Counted from the stretch's first letter, positions 51,274-61,264 are shown. The stretch: DNA of 64,000 bases from Desulfosporosinus sp. HMP52 (GCF_000765145.1 NZ_JMGA01000039.1:82701-146700); one strand, 5' to 3'. A program made the numbers and translations. The notes: generated by a model from the sequence alone, not told the origin.

Positions 51274-51707
51274 CAGTTAATGATAAGGTGGTTCTGTGGG
51301 AAGTTGGGAACGATGAGTTTTTAGCGGATACGTTAAGATCCCATGGGTATTTGAGTGTTAAAAAGGCTTGCGAGACAAGTTGTTGCGGACTATGTACTAT
51401 CTGGATAGATGGAAAATCAATGCTTTCATGTTCGATTCTTTCTTTGCGTGCCCATGGCAAAAAAGTCACAACTATTGAAGGGCTCCCTAAGGAAGCAGAA
51501 GAATTTGCTCAGATACTCAGCGCAGAGGGGGCTGAACAATGTGGTTTTTGCAGCCCTGGCTTTATTATGAGCGTGTTAGCAATGAAAAATGAACTTGTTA
51601 ACCCCACTGAAGAAGAAATCATTCACTATTTAACGGGCAATTTGTGTCGCTGTACCGGCTATATGGGCCAGCTCAGAGCAATTAAGACCTATTTGGGGGT
51701 GGCTTAG
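51258..51707 (+). CDS. Xanthine-dehydrogenase-family [2Fe-2S] subunit
   Basis: 149 residues with two clusters: the plant-ferredoxin type (CETSCCGLCTIWIDG, then SC) near 35-65 and the helical C-terminal type (CGFCSPGF and CRCTGY) near 97-135. It links the Mo site to FAD. The start at 51258 has TGGAGG seven bases upstream and lies 16 bases inside the FAD gene, so translation is coupled. The Cys motif order is complete and normal. Confidence 0.93.
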   Translation: MQIELTVNDKVVLWEVGNDEFLADTLRSHGYLSVKKACETSCCGLCTIWIDGKSMLSCSILSLRAHGKKVTTIEGLPKEAEEFAQILSAEGAEQCGFCSPGFIMSVLAMKNELVNPTEEEIIHYLTGNLCRCTGYMGQLRAIKTYLGVA

Positions 51708-51708
51708 G

Positions 51709-53985
51709 ATGAAGAACGTAGGCCATAGTATCCGGAAAATCGACGGGATGGCAGTTGCCACAGGTAAACCTGTGTATACCGAAGATTTAGCCATGCCTAA
51801 TGCTTTAGTAATAAAAATCCTTAGAAGCCCACATGCTTATGCTAAGATTACTTCGATTGATGTATCTAGAGCAGAGAGTATAGAGGGTGTAGAATGCGTG
51901 CTCACCTATAGGGATGTGCCAAACCAACGATTTACTTTAGCTGGTCAATCTTACCCGGAGCCTTCGCCCTATGATCGTTTGATTCTGGATCAAGTCCTTC
52001 GCTATGTAGGAGATGAAGTGGCGATTATTGCGGCTGTAGATGAAAAGACAGCGCACCGAGCAATGAAGAACATCAAAGTTGAGTATGAAGTATTGGATCC
52101 GGTGCTGGACTTTGAAGAGGCTATAGGGCACCCATCAGTTGTTCATCCTGAAGAGGACTTGAGTGTTAACTTCGATATCGGCTTGCAGAAGGAAATGAAT
52201 ATAACTTCCGCCAGTCATGAAGAAGTCGGAGATGTGGAAGAAGAGTTTAAGCGCTGTGCGGTAATTGTAGAAGATGTCTATTATCCCCAAGCTCAAGCCC
52301 ATACCATGATGGAGACCTATCGTTCTTTTACCTATCTGGATCATGCGGGCAGGTTGGTTGTACTCAGTTCTACACAGGTACCCTTTCATATTCGAAGACA
52401 ATTAGCCCGGGCCTTGAAAATTCCGGCAAGTAAAATCCGTGTGATAAAGCCCAGAATCGGCGGTGGATTTGGTGGAAAGCAGACCGGAGCAGGAGATATT
52501 TTTGCAGCCATTGTTACTATAAAGACGGGAAAACCGGCGCTGATCATTTATGATCGAAAAGAAACCTTTAGCGCCACGACTAGCCGTCATGCTATGAGAT
52601 TAAAGGTTAAATTGGGTGCCGACTCAGATGGAATTATTAGGGCGATCGATATGGAAGTGTTATCGGATACGGGAGCCTATGGAGAACATGCCCCGACGGT
52701 ATTAAGCTGCGTAGGGCACTACACTCTGCCCCTCTATAATAAAACGAGAGCTGTACGATTTGATGGGAAAGCTGTCTACACCAATAAAATGCCTGCGGGG
52801 GCCTTTAGAGGATATGGAGCGACTCAGGGAACATTTGCCTTGGAATCGACAGTGAATAAATTAGCTGAACAGCTAAATATGGATCCGACAGAAATTCGTT
52901 TAAAGAATATCAGCAAAGTCGGGGAAACCTTTCTTACGGGTCAGGGAGTTGCTCTTGGCAGTACGTCCTTAGATCGATGTATTGCTAAGGGGAAAGAGTT
53001 GATCAGTTGGGAGGAAAAGTTCCCGCGTCAAGAAATTGGAGACAATAAAGTGAGAGCCGTGGGAATGGCTATTACGATGCAAGGTTCCGGAATTGCCAAT
53101 ATTGGGACTGCTTCCGTTGAAATTCGCTTAAATGATGATGGCAACTTTACTCTGCTTACGGGAGCAACCGATATGGGAACCGGATGTGACACAATTCTCA
53201 CCCAAATTGCGGCAGATGCTTTAGAGGTTCCTATGGAAATGATTATTATTAATGCTGGAGATACAGATACCTCTCCTTATGACCCCGGTTCATATGCCTC
53301 TAGTACAACGTATTTGGCAGGTAGTGCAGTTATTAAGGCCGCTGAAGAGTTAAGAGGAAAAATACTTGAACAAGGTGCATTATTTTTAGGGGTTTCTGTT
53401 GAGGATGTTGAATTTGATGGCTTAGCAGTTCGAACTTTACGGGGAGATAAGGATATAAGCTTTGCTAAGCTTGCTGAGCTAACTGTCCTTGGTAATGGAA
53501 AGCTACAGTTAGTAGGGTATGCTACTCATGGCAGTGAAGTATCCCCACCTCCCTATGTTGCTGGTTTTGCTGAGGTAGAAGTTGATCAAGAGACGGGTAA
53601 AGTGGATTTAATTGATTATGTAGCAGTTATTGACTGTGGAACAGTTATCAATCCAGCTTTAGCTCGGATTCAAGCGGAAGGTGGAATTGCTCAAGGGATC
53701 GGAATGGCACTATACGAACAGGTCAGATATGATGAAATAGGAAGGATGGCTACCAACAGCTTCATGCAATATAAAATCCCCACTCGTAAGGATGTTGGCA
53801 AGATTCGTATAGCATTTGAAGAAAGTTTCGAACCTACAGGTCCATTCGGGGCCAAATCAATTGGAGAAGTAGTAGCTAATACCCCGCCGCCAGCTATTGC
53901 ACATGCGATTTATAATGCTGTTGGAGTCAGAGAGAACCATTTGCCAATAACCCCGGAAAAAGTTTTTCTTGGTATGTTAAAATAA
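51709..53985 (+). CDS. Xanthine-dehydrogenase-family molybdenum subunit
   Basis: 758 residues, full length. IGGGFGGKQ binds the pterin near residue 250, AFRGYGATQG near 366 supplies the substrate-side Arg, and GPFGAKSIGE near the C-terminus carries the catalytic base Glu. The family hydroxylates purines, nicotinate, aldehydes or CO. The riboswitch and PurBox upstream make a purine (hypoxanthine/xanthine) the best guess. Whether it carries labile selenium, as in purinolytic clostridia, cannot be seen. No Mo-cofactor insertion gene (XdhC/YqeB type) is adjacent. Confidence 0.92.
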   Translation: MKNVGHSIRKIDGMAVATGKPVYTEDLAMPNALVIKILRSPHAYAKITSIDVSRAESIEGVECVLTYRDVPNQRFTLAGQSYPEPSPYDRLILDQVLRYVGDEVAIIAAVDEKTAHRAMKNIKVEYEVLDPVLDFEEAIGHPSVVHPEEDLSVNFDIGLQKEMNITSASHEEVGDVEEEFKRCAVIVEDVYYPQAQAHTMMETYRSFTYLDHAGRLVVLSSTQVPFHIRRQLARALKIPASKIRVIKPRIGGGFGGKQTGAGDIFAAIVTIKTGKPALIIYDRKETFSATTSRHAMRLKVKLGADSDGIIRAIDMEVLSDTGAYGEHAPTVLSCVGHYTLPLYNKTRAVRFDGKAVYTNKMPAGAFRGYGATQGTFALESTVNKLAEQLNMDPTEIRLKNISKVGETFLTGQGVALGSTSLDRCIAKGKELISWEEKFPRQEIGDNKVRAVGMAITMQGSGIANIGTASVEIRLNDDGNFTLLTGATDMGTGCDTILTQIAADALEVPMEMIIINAGDTDTSPYDPGSYASSTTYLAGSAVIKAAEELRGKILEQGALFLGVSVEDVEFDGLAVRTLRGDKDISFAKLAELTVLGNGKLQLVGYATHGSEVSPPPYVAGFAEVEVDQETGKVDLIDYVAVIDCGTVINPALARIQAEGGIAQGIGMALYEQVRYDEIGRMATNSFMQYKIPTRKDVGKIRIAFEESFEPTGPFGAKSIGEVVANTPPPAIAHAIYNAVGVRENHLPITPEKVFLGMLK

Positions 53986-54021
53986 TTCCAGGGGAAGGGT
54001 ACTTTTGGCTGACTTGTTAGA

Positions 54022-54068
54022 TTGATCCTCACTCGGGTAAGCATAACCCAGTGAGGATCAAATTTTTT
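54022..54068 (+). terminator. Intrinsic terminator after the xdh-like operon
   Basis: TTGATCCTCACT pairs with AGTGAGGATCAA, with an inner GGGT/ACCC stem, followed by ATTTTTT. Confidence 0.92.
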
Positions 54069-54121
54069 GGCATGAATAAGCATTAACTCCTTACTTCACA
54101 GTACCCCTGTCTAAATTGTGC

Positions 54122-54127
54122 TATAAT
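54122..54127 (+). promoter_or_regulatory. Extended -10 promoter of the MazG-like gene
   Basis: TATAAT (54122-54127) is preceded by TGTGC, an extended -10 motif. No good -35 is seen at 16-18 bases. It lies 31 bases before the ATG at 54159. Confidence 0.5.
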
Positions 54128-54158
54128 GTATAAAGAATATCCGGAGGTGTGGCTAAAT

Positions 54159-54500
54159 ATGACTTCAAACAATCTAACAGCTCAGAAAAGGTGCGTTTCG
54201 AAAACAGTCACGTTGCCTCGCTTGAACCGATTGAGTCCTTCGTTAGAAAGTACAGCACTTAAAATTATGGAGGAATCAGGTGAATTAGCCCAAGCAATTG
54301 GGAAACTCCGTGGGCTTAACGGGGAGCAACAGCGCTTAGTAGAGGAAGAGGCCATGCTGAAAGTTGCTAAGGAGCTGGTAGATGTGGCTCAAACTGCTGT
54401 GACAATGATGTTTGTTCTTGAAGAGCAATATGGAATAGATTTAGAAGTAATTCTAAAAGAACATTTAGAGAAGCTGCGTACCAAAGGATATTGTGATTAA
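54159..54500 (+). CDS. MazG-like nucleotide pyrophosphohydrolase-fold protein
   Basis: 113 residues. The all-alpha NTP-PPase pattern EESGELAQAIGKL followed about 35 residues later by KELVDVAQTAVTMM gives the EExxE...ExxD metal-binding set. Such single-domain proteins hydrolyse (d)NTPs or modified nucleotides. GGAGGTG nine bases upstream selects ATG 54159 over 54126, whose codon overlaps the -10 element. No partner gene is obvious. Confidence 0.8.
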   Translation: MTSNNLTAQKRCVSKTVTLPRLNRLSPSLESTALKIMEESGELAQAIGKLRGLNGEQQRLVEEEAMLKVAKELVDVAQTAVTMMFVLEEQYGIDLEVILKEHLEKLRTKGYCD

Positions 54501-54638
54501 ATCCTTTCAGGTATTTAGCTTTGCTTATAAATAGTTTAATTCTTTTTAGAAATTTCCTTTTTTAGTTAGAGGAATTTATCAGGATTCTAACGAATGTTGA
54601 ACTAGGGGATGGCTAAAGCTTAAAACGGAGGTTATAAA

Positions 54639-55481
54639 ATGAAAAAAATTGCCCTGGTAACGGATAGTACGGCTGACTTAACAGAAGAAATAATAAAGGA
54701 CTGTAATGTTCATATAATTCCTCTTAAAGTGAGGTTCGGGGAGCAAGAATTTATTGATGGTGAGCTTACGAGTGAGGACTTCTATCGACGTCTGATGGAA
54801 GAGAAAACACTCCCCCAGACATCTCAACCTACTCCAGAGGAGTTTAGTCGGCTATACAGTAAGTTGCTAGAGGAGTATCAGGAAGTAATCTCCGTGCATA
54901 TTTCTTCAGCACTTAGCGGGACGTTCAATGCTGCTAATATCGCTAAGGAAAAGTTTAAGGAAAAAATTCACCTCGTAGATTCCAAAACGATTAGTTTAGG
55001 GGCAGGGCTAATGGTGATGGAGGTTGCTAGGAATATTAAAGAAGGTCATGATACTCAGTGGATTCTAGAAAATGTTAAGAAGGCCAGAAAAAATATTGAA
55101 ACCCTTTTTACTCTAAATACTATGGAGTATCTGCAAAAGGGAGGACGTATCGGTAAGGTTCAAGGTTTTATGGGTTCATTGTTAAATATTAAACCGATCA
55201 TTAGAGTGGGAGATGACGGGATATACCACTCATACGGAAAGGCACATAGTCAAAAAAAGGCACTGGATAACGTTGTCCAAGCATGTCAAGATTTAGCAAA
55301 AGGGCGAAAAGCAATCCGATTGGTGGTAGTTCACGGTGCTGCACAAAAAGCCGGAATATATCTGAAGGAAGCTTTAGAATATGCTTTTCAACTTCCGACA
55401 ACGGCCTTTACCCAAGTGGGACCGGTTATAGGGGTGCACACTGGGCCGGGAACTGTTGGGGCTGGGATTGAGTTTGAATAA
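54639..55481 (+). CDS. DegV family fatty-acid-binding protein
   Basis: 280 residues with the DegV landmarks: VTDSTADLTEE at the start, TSQPTPEEF near 65, SSALSGTFNAA near 92 and the late TQVGPVIGVHTGPGTVG. DegV/FakB proteins hold a fatty acid for phosphorylation by FakA. No fakA homologue lies in the window. A terminator follows directly. Confidence 0.92.
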   Translation: MKKIALVTDSTADLTEEIIKDCNVHIIPLKVRFGEQEFIDGELTSEDFYRRLMEEKTLPQTSQPTPEEFSRLYSKLLEEYQEVISVHISSALSGTFNAANIAKEKFKEKIHLVDSKTISLGAGLMVMEVARNIKEGHDTQWILENVKKARKNIETLFTLNTMEYLQKGGRIGKVQGFMGSLLNIKPIIRVGDDGIYHSYGKAHSQKKALDNVVQACQDLAKGRKAIRLVVVHGAAQKAGIYLKEALEYAFQLPTTAFTQVGPVIGVHTGPGTVGAGIEFE

Positions 55482-55486
55482 AAAAC

Positions 55487-55522
55487 AAGAACCCGTGGGA
55501 TTTTTATCCTAGGGGTTCTTTT
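55487..55522 (+). terminator. Intrinsic terminator after degV
   Basis: AAGAACCC pairs with GGGTTCTT, with an inner GGAT/ATCC stem, followed by TTC. Confidence 0.82.
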
Positions 55523-55640
55523 CATAATACTATTTAGAAGACCTTTACATAATTATTAATAGATTGAAGAATAATTGACAGAACAATCAGCAGTGTGATC
55601 AGATAACATTGGCTCATAAACAAGGGTGGGGGGAGTGCAT

Positions 55641-55805
55641 ATGAGTTATATGACGTTAACAATTGCTATGGGGTTAGTCCTAATCTTCGCTTATTGGTCT
55701 AGAAGCCGTCAGATCAAGAACGAAAAGAGGCAAAAATCTAAAACAAATGATGTATATCCATTATCAAGAACAAAAAGCCAAGCTAAATTACGAAGAATTA
55801 AATAA
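55641..55805 (+). CDS. Small single-helix membrane protein, 54 aa
   Basis: ATG 55641 lies seven bases after GGGGGGAG. The product begins MSYMTLTIAMGLVLIFAYW, one membrane helix, then a strongly basic cytoplasmic tail (SRSRQIKNEKRQKSK) with no cysteine. The positive-inside rule puts the N-terminus outside. It is too short for a family assignment. It lies alone between degV and the convergent acyl-CoA dehydrogenase gene. Confidence 0.6.
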   Translation: MSYMTLTIAMGLVLIFAYWSRSRQIKNEKRQKSKTNDVYPLSRTKSQAKLRRIK

Positions 55806-55819
55806 AAAGCATTTAAAGC

Positions 55820-57526
55820 TTATTGATAGATGCCTACTAAAGGTTTAACTTCATTGTTCCAAAGTTTACCTATTATTTCCGAATCTAGGTGAGGCTTCTT
55901 CAGCATAGCTTTTAGAAAATACTCCTGCTGTATAGTATTGTTATAATTGGAAATCTGGGTTAAAGCAAATTGGGCAAAATCACGAACTATAAAACTAAAG
56001 ATTTCACTGAGTAGTTCTGAAGATATTGGGTTGAGCTTAGAGTTTTCTAAAATTAGTTGGGCATATACAACCAAGGTGAACATTTCACCTAAGGCCAACA
56101 TATAGTCAATATTCTTCAACTGTTCTTGATTGGGACCGGACTGTTCTAGGAAAGTTCGGAAGAGCTCGATTTGTTCTAGGAAAATTATCACATTAGGGAT
56201 CTGAATGCCTTCGTAGGGTAAGTGGTAATCAGGGAAACGAACAGAAGCCAGCTTTCCGGCCTTCTGACGGAAAAGGTAAGAGTCATCCGCAGGGTCATCC
56301 CGTTTGGGGATTGTCGGATATTCGACTGGATTAAAGAAATAGTTGTTGATGAATTTAATAACTAAGGCAATATTTACGTGAGTAGTTCCTTCCAAACGAG
56401 GAATCATGCCAATGTCCCTAATGGCTGTTTCAAAATAAGTGTCTTGTTCAAAACCCTTGGCGGCAATTGCATCAAGAAGCATCTCAATTATTTTCATGCC
56501 TTGAGTAGTAACTTTCATTTTTTGAATAGGATTAAACAGTAAATAGCGCCGATCATCATCGGAAGCAGAGCGGAAGTAATCTAAACTTCTCAAGGCATAG
56601 AGCTTCATAGCAATCAGGCGAGCGTATGATTCAGTAAAAATCTTCTGAATATGTGGGAAGTCTGTTACTTTCTTACCATATAATTCACGGTAAGAAGCAT
56701 GATTTAGAGCTTCATAATAAGCGTGGGTGCAAATTCCTATTGAGGCAAACCCTAATTGGAATTTACCGATATTAATAGTTGATAGAGCCGAATCCCACGC
56801 TAAGGTTCCGCTCGATAGGATCTCATCCTTAGTAATCGGATAATCAATAAGTTCATAATCTCCAACGTAGGCGGCACGAACGCCTGAGGTGGAGATCTTT
56901 TTGTTTAATTTGTAGTTCCGATGCTGACTGTCAACGACAAAAAACACATAGTCATTATTTTTACTATATTTCGCAAATGTTGATACTAGTGCAGCCTCAT
57001 TTGCATTACCAATATAGTACTTGCCACCATTTGCAAGATAGCTCCCCTCGCCATTTAAAGTTAAGGACATTTCGTTACTATAGAGATCCGCTCCATGGAT
57101 TTTTTCGGATAATCCGAAGGCAAAAATTGCCCCTTCCCTTAACTTCTGGGCGGTAAAGTGTTTAGCCTTTTCATTATCACCCATCCAAATAGGTCCAAGT
57201 CCGAGAATGGAAACTTGATAAGCATATTGATAAGATAATGAATAAAAGGCACTGATTTCGTTGAATTCGCAGACACGAAACAAATCAAATCGAGAATCTG
57301 ATGCTCCATAGCCTGTTGGAGTCAATAGGGTCGAGAATATTTGTTCGTTTTTTATTAGTTTTAGGAAATCTGAATACCAGCGGCTGGCTTGGTCATCTTC
57401 CTTGATACTTTTGAGTCCTTTGTCCTCAAAAAAATGGATAGTTTTCTCCATTATTTCCTTAGATAATGAATCCTTTTGCGGACTTTGATAGTTTTGGGGA
57501 TTAAGTAAGAGGGACAAAAACCTCAC
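55820..57526 (-). CDS. Acyl-CoA dehydrogenase family protein
   Basis: 568 residues, longer than classic 380-residue enzymes. The usual FAD contacts are partly visible (FAFGLSEKIHGADLYSN, a variant of FA.TE...GSD) and the C-terminal RLEGTTHVNIALVIKF region is like the catalytic-Glu segment of long members. A helical extension of about 140 residues follows. It probably oxidises an acyl-CoA with an electron-transferring flavoprotein, though no etf genes are near. The start is uncertain: GTG 57526 is close behind AAAGG, and a TTG 12 bases later is possible. Confidence 0.78.
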   Translation of the reverse strand: MRFLSLLLNPQNYQSPQKDSLSKEIMEKTIHFFEDKGLKSIKEDDQASRWYSDFLKLIKNEQIFSTLLTPTGYGASDSRFDLFRVCEFNEISAFYSLSYQYAYQVSILGLGPIWMGDNEKAKHFTAQKLREGAIFAFGLSEKIHGADLYSNEMSLTLNGEGSYLANGGKYYIGNANEAALVSTFAKYSKNNDYVFFVVDSQHRNYKLNKKISTSGVRAAYVGDYELIDYPITKDEILSSGTLAWDSALSTINIGKFQLGFASIGICTHAYYEALNHASYRELYGKKVTDFPHIQKIFTESYARLIAMKLYALRSLDYFRSASDDDRRYLLFNPIQKMKVTTQGMKIIEMLLDAIAAKGFEQDTYFETAIRDIGMIPRLEGTTHVNIALVIKFINNYFFNPVEYPTIPKRDDPADDSYLFRQKAGKLASVRFPDYHLPYEGIQIPNVIIFLEQIELFRTFLEQSGPNQEQLKNIDYMLALGEMFTLVVYAQLILENSKLNPISSELLSEIFSFIVRDFAQFALTQISNYNNTIQQEYFLKAMLKKPHLDSEIIGKLWNNEVKPLVGIYQ

Positions 57527-57825
57527 ACCTTTCTTTCATGTAGTATAATGAACAACTATTCAATAATTGTCTTAATTATCTCACAAATGTAAAGAATGTA
57601 AAGTTAAACATTGCCTTGACCTATAAATTATTCTTAAGGAAAGAGAAAACTCTCATTCAGAGTTTAAGATGAATAATTGAGACATCCATCTTATCTACTT
57701 AAGAAACAAGGAAGCATGATTTATTCCGTTTTGGCAGAGAATAACCGTTAATTAACATTATCTTACAGAGACAAGAAGGTTTGAGATACTCGTGTATTAG
57801 ATAAGGAAGAAGTGAGGTATAACTT

Positions 57826-58800
57826 ATGAATAGTGACGAATTGCAACTTGCTACCTTTGCTGGAGGTTGTTTTTGGTGTATGGTCAAACCCTTTGAAGAA
57901 TTGCCCGGTGTTGCTAAGGTAGAGGCGGGATATACCGGTGGAAGTGTAGAGAATCCTACTTACGAGGATGTATGCTCTAAGAAGACCGGACATTTTGAAG
58001 CGGTACAGATTACCTTTGATCCACTCTTAGTAGCTTATCATCAATTGTTAGATACTTACTGGAAACAGATTGATCCGACGAACCCAATGGGTCAGTTTGT
58101 TGATCTGGGACATGCATATCGAACTGCAATATTTTATCATAATGAGGAACAAAGGAACTTAGCCGAAAGATCCAAGATGGATATTGAAGAAAGTAAGCGA
58201 TTTAAGAAACCTATCGTGACAGAAATCTTGCCGGCGGTTAAATTTTATCCTGCTGAAGAATATCACCAGTCCTATTATAAAAAGTTTCCATTGAGATATG
58301 GCGCCTATCGTCAAGGATCTGGAAGGGATGATTTTCTTAAGGAGTATTGGGGGGAGCGTACAGATAAAGAACTTTTGAAACCAAAACTCACAACTATGCA
58401 GTATAAAGTAACACAAGAAAAAGCAACCGAACCCCCTTTTCAAAATGACTACTGGAATAATTTTAAAGAAGGAATTTATGTGGATGTAATTTCTGGAGAA
58501 CCGCTTTTCAGTTCTCAGGACAAATTCGAGTCTGGTTGTGGGTGGCCCAGCTTTTCAAAACCAATTCAAACAGGAGTAATTACCGAACAACCTGATTTCA
58601 GTCTTTTAACGAAACGTACCGAAGTCCTTAGTGCTAACTCGGAAGCCCATCTGGGTCATGTTTTTGAAGATGGCCCTGAGCAGACTGGTGGGTTGCGTTA
58701 TTGTATTAACTCTGCAGCCCTGCGTTTTATACCTAAAGAAGCATTAATTGAAGAGGGTTACGGACATTACTTAAGCATGTTCGACCATGAGCGCAAATGA
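57826..58800 (+). CDS. msrAB: Bifunctional peptide methionine sulfoxide reductase MsrA-MsrB
   Basis: 324 residues. MsrA (about 6-160) has the catalytic Cys15 in FAGGCFWC, then GYTGG and HAYRTAIFY. MsrB (about 180-310) has [21 protein letters not shown] text and the catalytic Cys in [12 protein letters not shown]. Each half reduces one stereoisomer of methionine sulfoxide. It is cytoplasmic, with no signal peptide. Cysteine, not Sec, occupies both catalytic positions, in contrast to the two selenoproteins of this window. Confidence 0.95.
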   Translation: MNSDELQLATFAGGCFWCMVKPFEELPGVAKVEAGYTGGSVENPTYEDVCSKKTGHFEAVQITFDPLLVAYHQLLDTYWKQIDPTNPMGQFVDLGHAYRTAIFYHNEEQRNLAERSKMDIEESKRFKKPIVTEILPAVKFYPAEEYHQSYYKKFPLRYGAYRQGSGRDDFLKEYWGERTDKELLKPKLTTMQYKVTQEKATEPPFQNDYWNNFKEGIYVDVISGEPLFSSQDKFESGCGWPSFSKPIQTGVITEQPDFSLLTKRTEVLSANSEAHLGHVFEDGPEQTGGLRYCINSAALRFIPKEALIEEGYGHYLSMFDHERK

Positions 58801-58942
58801 AATCATCTTAAACAATTTTAATCATAGTAGAAGTAGAAACCTACATAGAAGAACATTCTGAGGCGGAATTTACACATGATATTCCCTGACTGTTTTAAAG
58901 AATTATATGAAAGTATGAAAGTTAAGGTTAAAATGCGAGAAA

Positions 58943-58974
58943 AAGCCTCCTCGGTTCAATAACCGAGGAGGCTT
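58943..58974. terminator. Bidirectional intrinsic terminator
   Basis: AAGCCTCCTCGGTT (58943-58956) and AACCGAGGAGGCTT (58961-58974) form a perfect 14-bp stem with a CAAT loop between msrAB and the convergent zinc-ribbon gene. Confidence 0.92.
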
Positions 58975-58983
58975 AATTGGTAA

Positions 58984-59289
58984 CTACCAATTATTTCGAG
59001 GGGTGGGGTGGAAGCAGTCACGGCAATATACAGGTTTTTCGCCAGAGGGGCGAAAAGGAACGGTTGTTTCCTTTCCACAGGTGGCACAGACGGCGGGAAA
59101 CATTTCCCGTTCTTGACGGTTATTATATCCACCGGAAGATCGAGTCTGTGCCTTTTTGGCGGCTCGGCACTGCGGGCATCTTCCAGGATCATTCGTAAAA
59201 CCTTTTTCTGCAAAGAATTCCTGTTCGGATGCGGAGAAAATAAATTCTTGGCCACAGTCTCGACAAGTCAAAATCTTGTCATTAAACAT
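58984..59289 (-). CDS. Double zinc-ribbon protein
   Basis: 101 residues with four CxxC knuckles: CRDCGQEF and CPQC in the first half, CATCGKE and CRDCF in the second, forming two zinc ribbons (the zf-trcl type probable zinc-binding domain). GYTNDPGRC-like text (GFTNDPGRCPQCR) is characteristic of this small family. No enzyme motif. ATG 59289 follows AGAGGTG; the GTG at 59298 is part of the ribosome-binding site. It may bind nucleic acid or act as a metal-dependent regulator. Confidence 0.85.
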   Translation of the reverse strand: MFNDKILTCRDCGQEFIFSASEQEFFAEKGFTNDPGRCPQCRAAKKAQTRSSGGYNNRQEREMFPAVCATCGKETTVPFRPSGEKPVYCRDCFHPTPRNNW

Positions 59290-59459
59290 TGCAAACACCT
59301 CTTTAGCTTGTAGTAAATATCGTCGCCATTTCAGGAGCGGTTCCTGATTTAAACTCGATAATAATAGAGTATACCCAGAGATTACTGTTTTTATTTAGGG
59401 TCATTCCTTTTACAGAATAATCTTTGTGCTAATATTGGGCATTCAGTAAGAAAGTGGGA

Positions 59460-60170
59460 TTACTCTTTATCCAAAACTTTTGGGATTTCAGGTGTTAATT
59501 CCAACATTTGTGGTCGTGAGGTTCTAAGAATTAGGTAAATACCTCCTAAGATTAGCATTAGTGGGACTATGCTTCCTCTTAGTAAATTATACAAATTCCA
59601 ATTACCTATTAGATTTCCTATAAATGAATATCTGTCTAATTGGTGAATAAGGCTAAGAAGGCCTAGGATGATTATAGTAGTTCCTATTAAACGATGATTC
59701 TTTAAAAGTGGGGTGTAATCAAATAATTGACGGTCGAAGAGATCCTGATCAACGATAGCCTGCCCTTTTTCAACACGTCTTCTTAGATGGTGGCTTTCAA
59801 AGAAGCTGAAAAACCAAGCAGGAATTACTATAAATGGCATAATAAAATCTAGACCAATAAAATTAATTACTGCGATTCCGCCAAAGGTAATAATCATTAA
59901 TTGTATTCCTCGACGAAATAGTCCCAGATGCATATGAGCTGCACCTGGTATAAGACTGTAGCAAAGAAATAAGAATTTCTCTATTAATGTCTTCTTTGGA
60001 GATATTTCTGTTGAGAAACTTGGAGCTGAAACGAAACTAAGACTACGTTCTAGGCATGGACGACAGATTGTTTTATCGTCTACCTTAATTGTACATTCCG
60101 GGCAGATAGGATTTTTGCATTTCACACAAAGGGCCAAGGCCTCTTGGTTAGGATGATAGTTACAATTCAT
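59460..60170 (-). CDS. Membrane protein with N-terminal B-box-type zinc finger
   Basis: 236 residues. The first 40 carry CNYHPNQEALALCVKCKNPIC and CRPC, a B-box-like zinc finger common at the N-terminus of bacterial membrane proteins. Four to five hydrophobic helices follow. It comes 25 bases after the anti-sigma gene, and is third in the ECF sigma operon, so it may belong to the same response. Confidence 0.78.
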   Translation of the reverse strand: MNCNYHPNQEALALCVKCKNPICPECTIKVDDKTICRPCLERSLSFVSAPSFSTEISPKKTLIEKFLFLCYSLIPGAAHMHLGLFRRGIQLMIITFGGIAVINFIGLDFIMPFIVIPAWFFSFFESHHLRRRVEKGQAIVDQDLFDRQLFDYTPLLKNHRLIGTTIIILGLLSLIHQLDRYSFIGNLIGNWNLYNLLRGSIVPLMLILGGIYLILRTSRPQMLELTPEIPKVLDKE

Positions 60171-60195
60171 GATTAGTCCCCCTTAAATTATTAAA

Positions 60196-60669
60196 CTAAT
60201 TAGTTCGAGAAGTAGGAATTAAGTGGTTTAAAAAAGAAAAAGCAGCCTGACTCACTTTGTCTAAAGGAATAGATATTTGTTTGCTAAGTGAAGAGCCCAG
60301 TTCTGTCACCTGATCTGTTTTAATTATCGAGCTAAATGAGGTTAGATTAAAGGCAATCAGGAAAACTCCGGCAGCGATCATACTAAAGCCCCAATTTCTC
60401 AATTCGAAAAGACGAAAAGTATTAACACTAACTAAGTTCTGCTTATACCTGTTCTTGTCAATTGAATCCATAATATTCACTTTGATATCAAACTGAGGCA
60501 TAGGGATGTCTGGGTTTGATATTATTTTTATCGTTTTCTTGATATCAGAAACAATATCTCGGCATTCGGGGCAATGTCCTAGATGAGAGGCCATTTCGTT
60601 TCGCTCTGCATCGCTCAAACACTGTTTAACGTAACTGTGCCAACTGTCCTGGCTTCGATAACAAGTCAT
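60196..60669 (-). CDS. Anti-sigma factor with zinc-binding ZAS motif
   Basis: 157 residues. HLGHCPEC (an HxxxCxxC zinc-binding anti-sigma motif, about residues 29-36) in the N-terminal cytoplasmic domain, then one membrane helix (about 93-111) and an extracellular tail. It starts at 60669 after GGAGGTGAAGG, 44 bases inside the sigma gene, so the two are translationally coupled, as expected for a cognate pair. Confidence 0.85.
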   Translation of the reverse strand: MTCYRSQDSWHSYVKQCLSDAERNEMASHLGHCPECRDIVSDIKKTIKIISNPDIPMPQFDIKVNIMDSIDKNRYKQNLVSVNTFRLFELRNWGFSMIAAGVFLIAFNLTSFSSIIKTDQVTELGSSLSKQISIPLDKVSQAAFSFLNHLIPTSRTN

Positions 60670-61264
60670 GACCTTCACCTCCAGAGGACTTTGAGTGCAG
60701 TTTATCCCGTAACATTTTTCGGCCTCGAAATAAGCGGGTTTCAACGGTTCGCTTGGACGTATTTGTTATTTCAGCGATTTCCTGGGGGCTAAAGTCTTCA
60801 AAATAGTATAAGATTAAGACTGTACTATAAATTGCTGGTAAGTTTACAACAGCTGCCTGGATTTCAGAGGCAACCTCCTGCCGAAGATATAAATCTTCGG
60901 GGCCTTCTTCCTCAGTGGAAAAAATATCCAAGCAACTTACTTCTGCATATTGGGGCCTTTTCTTCCTACACCAATCAAGACAATGGTTGACGGCAATTCT
61001 GTAGAGCCAAGTTGAAAAGGCCGACCCCTGTTTAAAGCTGGAAAGATTGTTGTAGGCTTTTATAAAAATATCCTGAACCAGATCTCGAGCATCCTCGATG
61101 TTTTGGGTATAATAATAAGACACCCGATATAATTTCGTCTGATAGCGATCTACGATATCGCCGTATCCCTCGCCATTTCCAATTAGGACAGCCTGAATTA
61201 TTTTCTCATCCTCTTTAAGGATGGTTTGAGCATGATAATGCAAATATCGTTCACCGCCTTGCAT
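60626..61264 (-). CDS. ECF-type RNA polymerase sigma factor
   Basis: 212 residues with region 2 (YGDIVDRYQTKLYRVSYYYTQNIEDARDLVQDIFIKAY region) and region 4 (LYYFEDFSPQEIAEITNTSKRTVETRLFRGRKML region), no region 3: a SigW/RpoE-like ECF factor. ATG 61264 has AAAAGG with no spacer; an in-frame TTG at 61243 sits nine bases after AAGGCGG and may be the true start. TGAAGT and CGTC, 17 bases apart just upstream (near 61270-61300), look like an ECF promoter and suggest autoregulation. Confidence 0.88.
   Translation of the reverse strand: MQGGERYLHYHAQTILKEDEKIIQAVLIGNGEGYGDIVDRYQTKLYRVSYYYTQNIEDARDLVQDIFIKAYNNLSSFKQGSAFSTWLYRIAVNHCLDWCRKKRPQYAEVSCLDIFSTEEEGPEDLYLRQEVASEIQAAVVNLPAIYSTVLILYYFEDFSPQEIAEITNTSKRTVETRLFRGRKMLRDKLHSKSSGGEGHDLLSKPGQLAQLR

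Noticed and set aside
58876..58962. A 28-codon open frame before the terminator after msrAB
   Set aside because: It runs into the terminator stem and has no ribosome-binding site.
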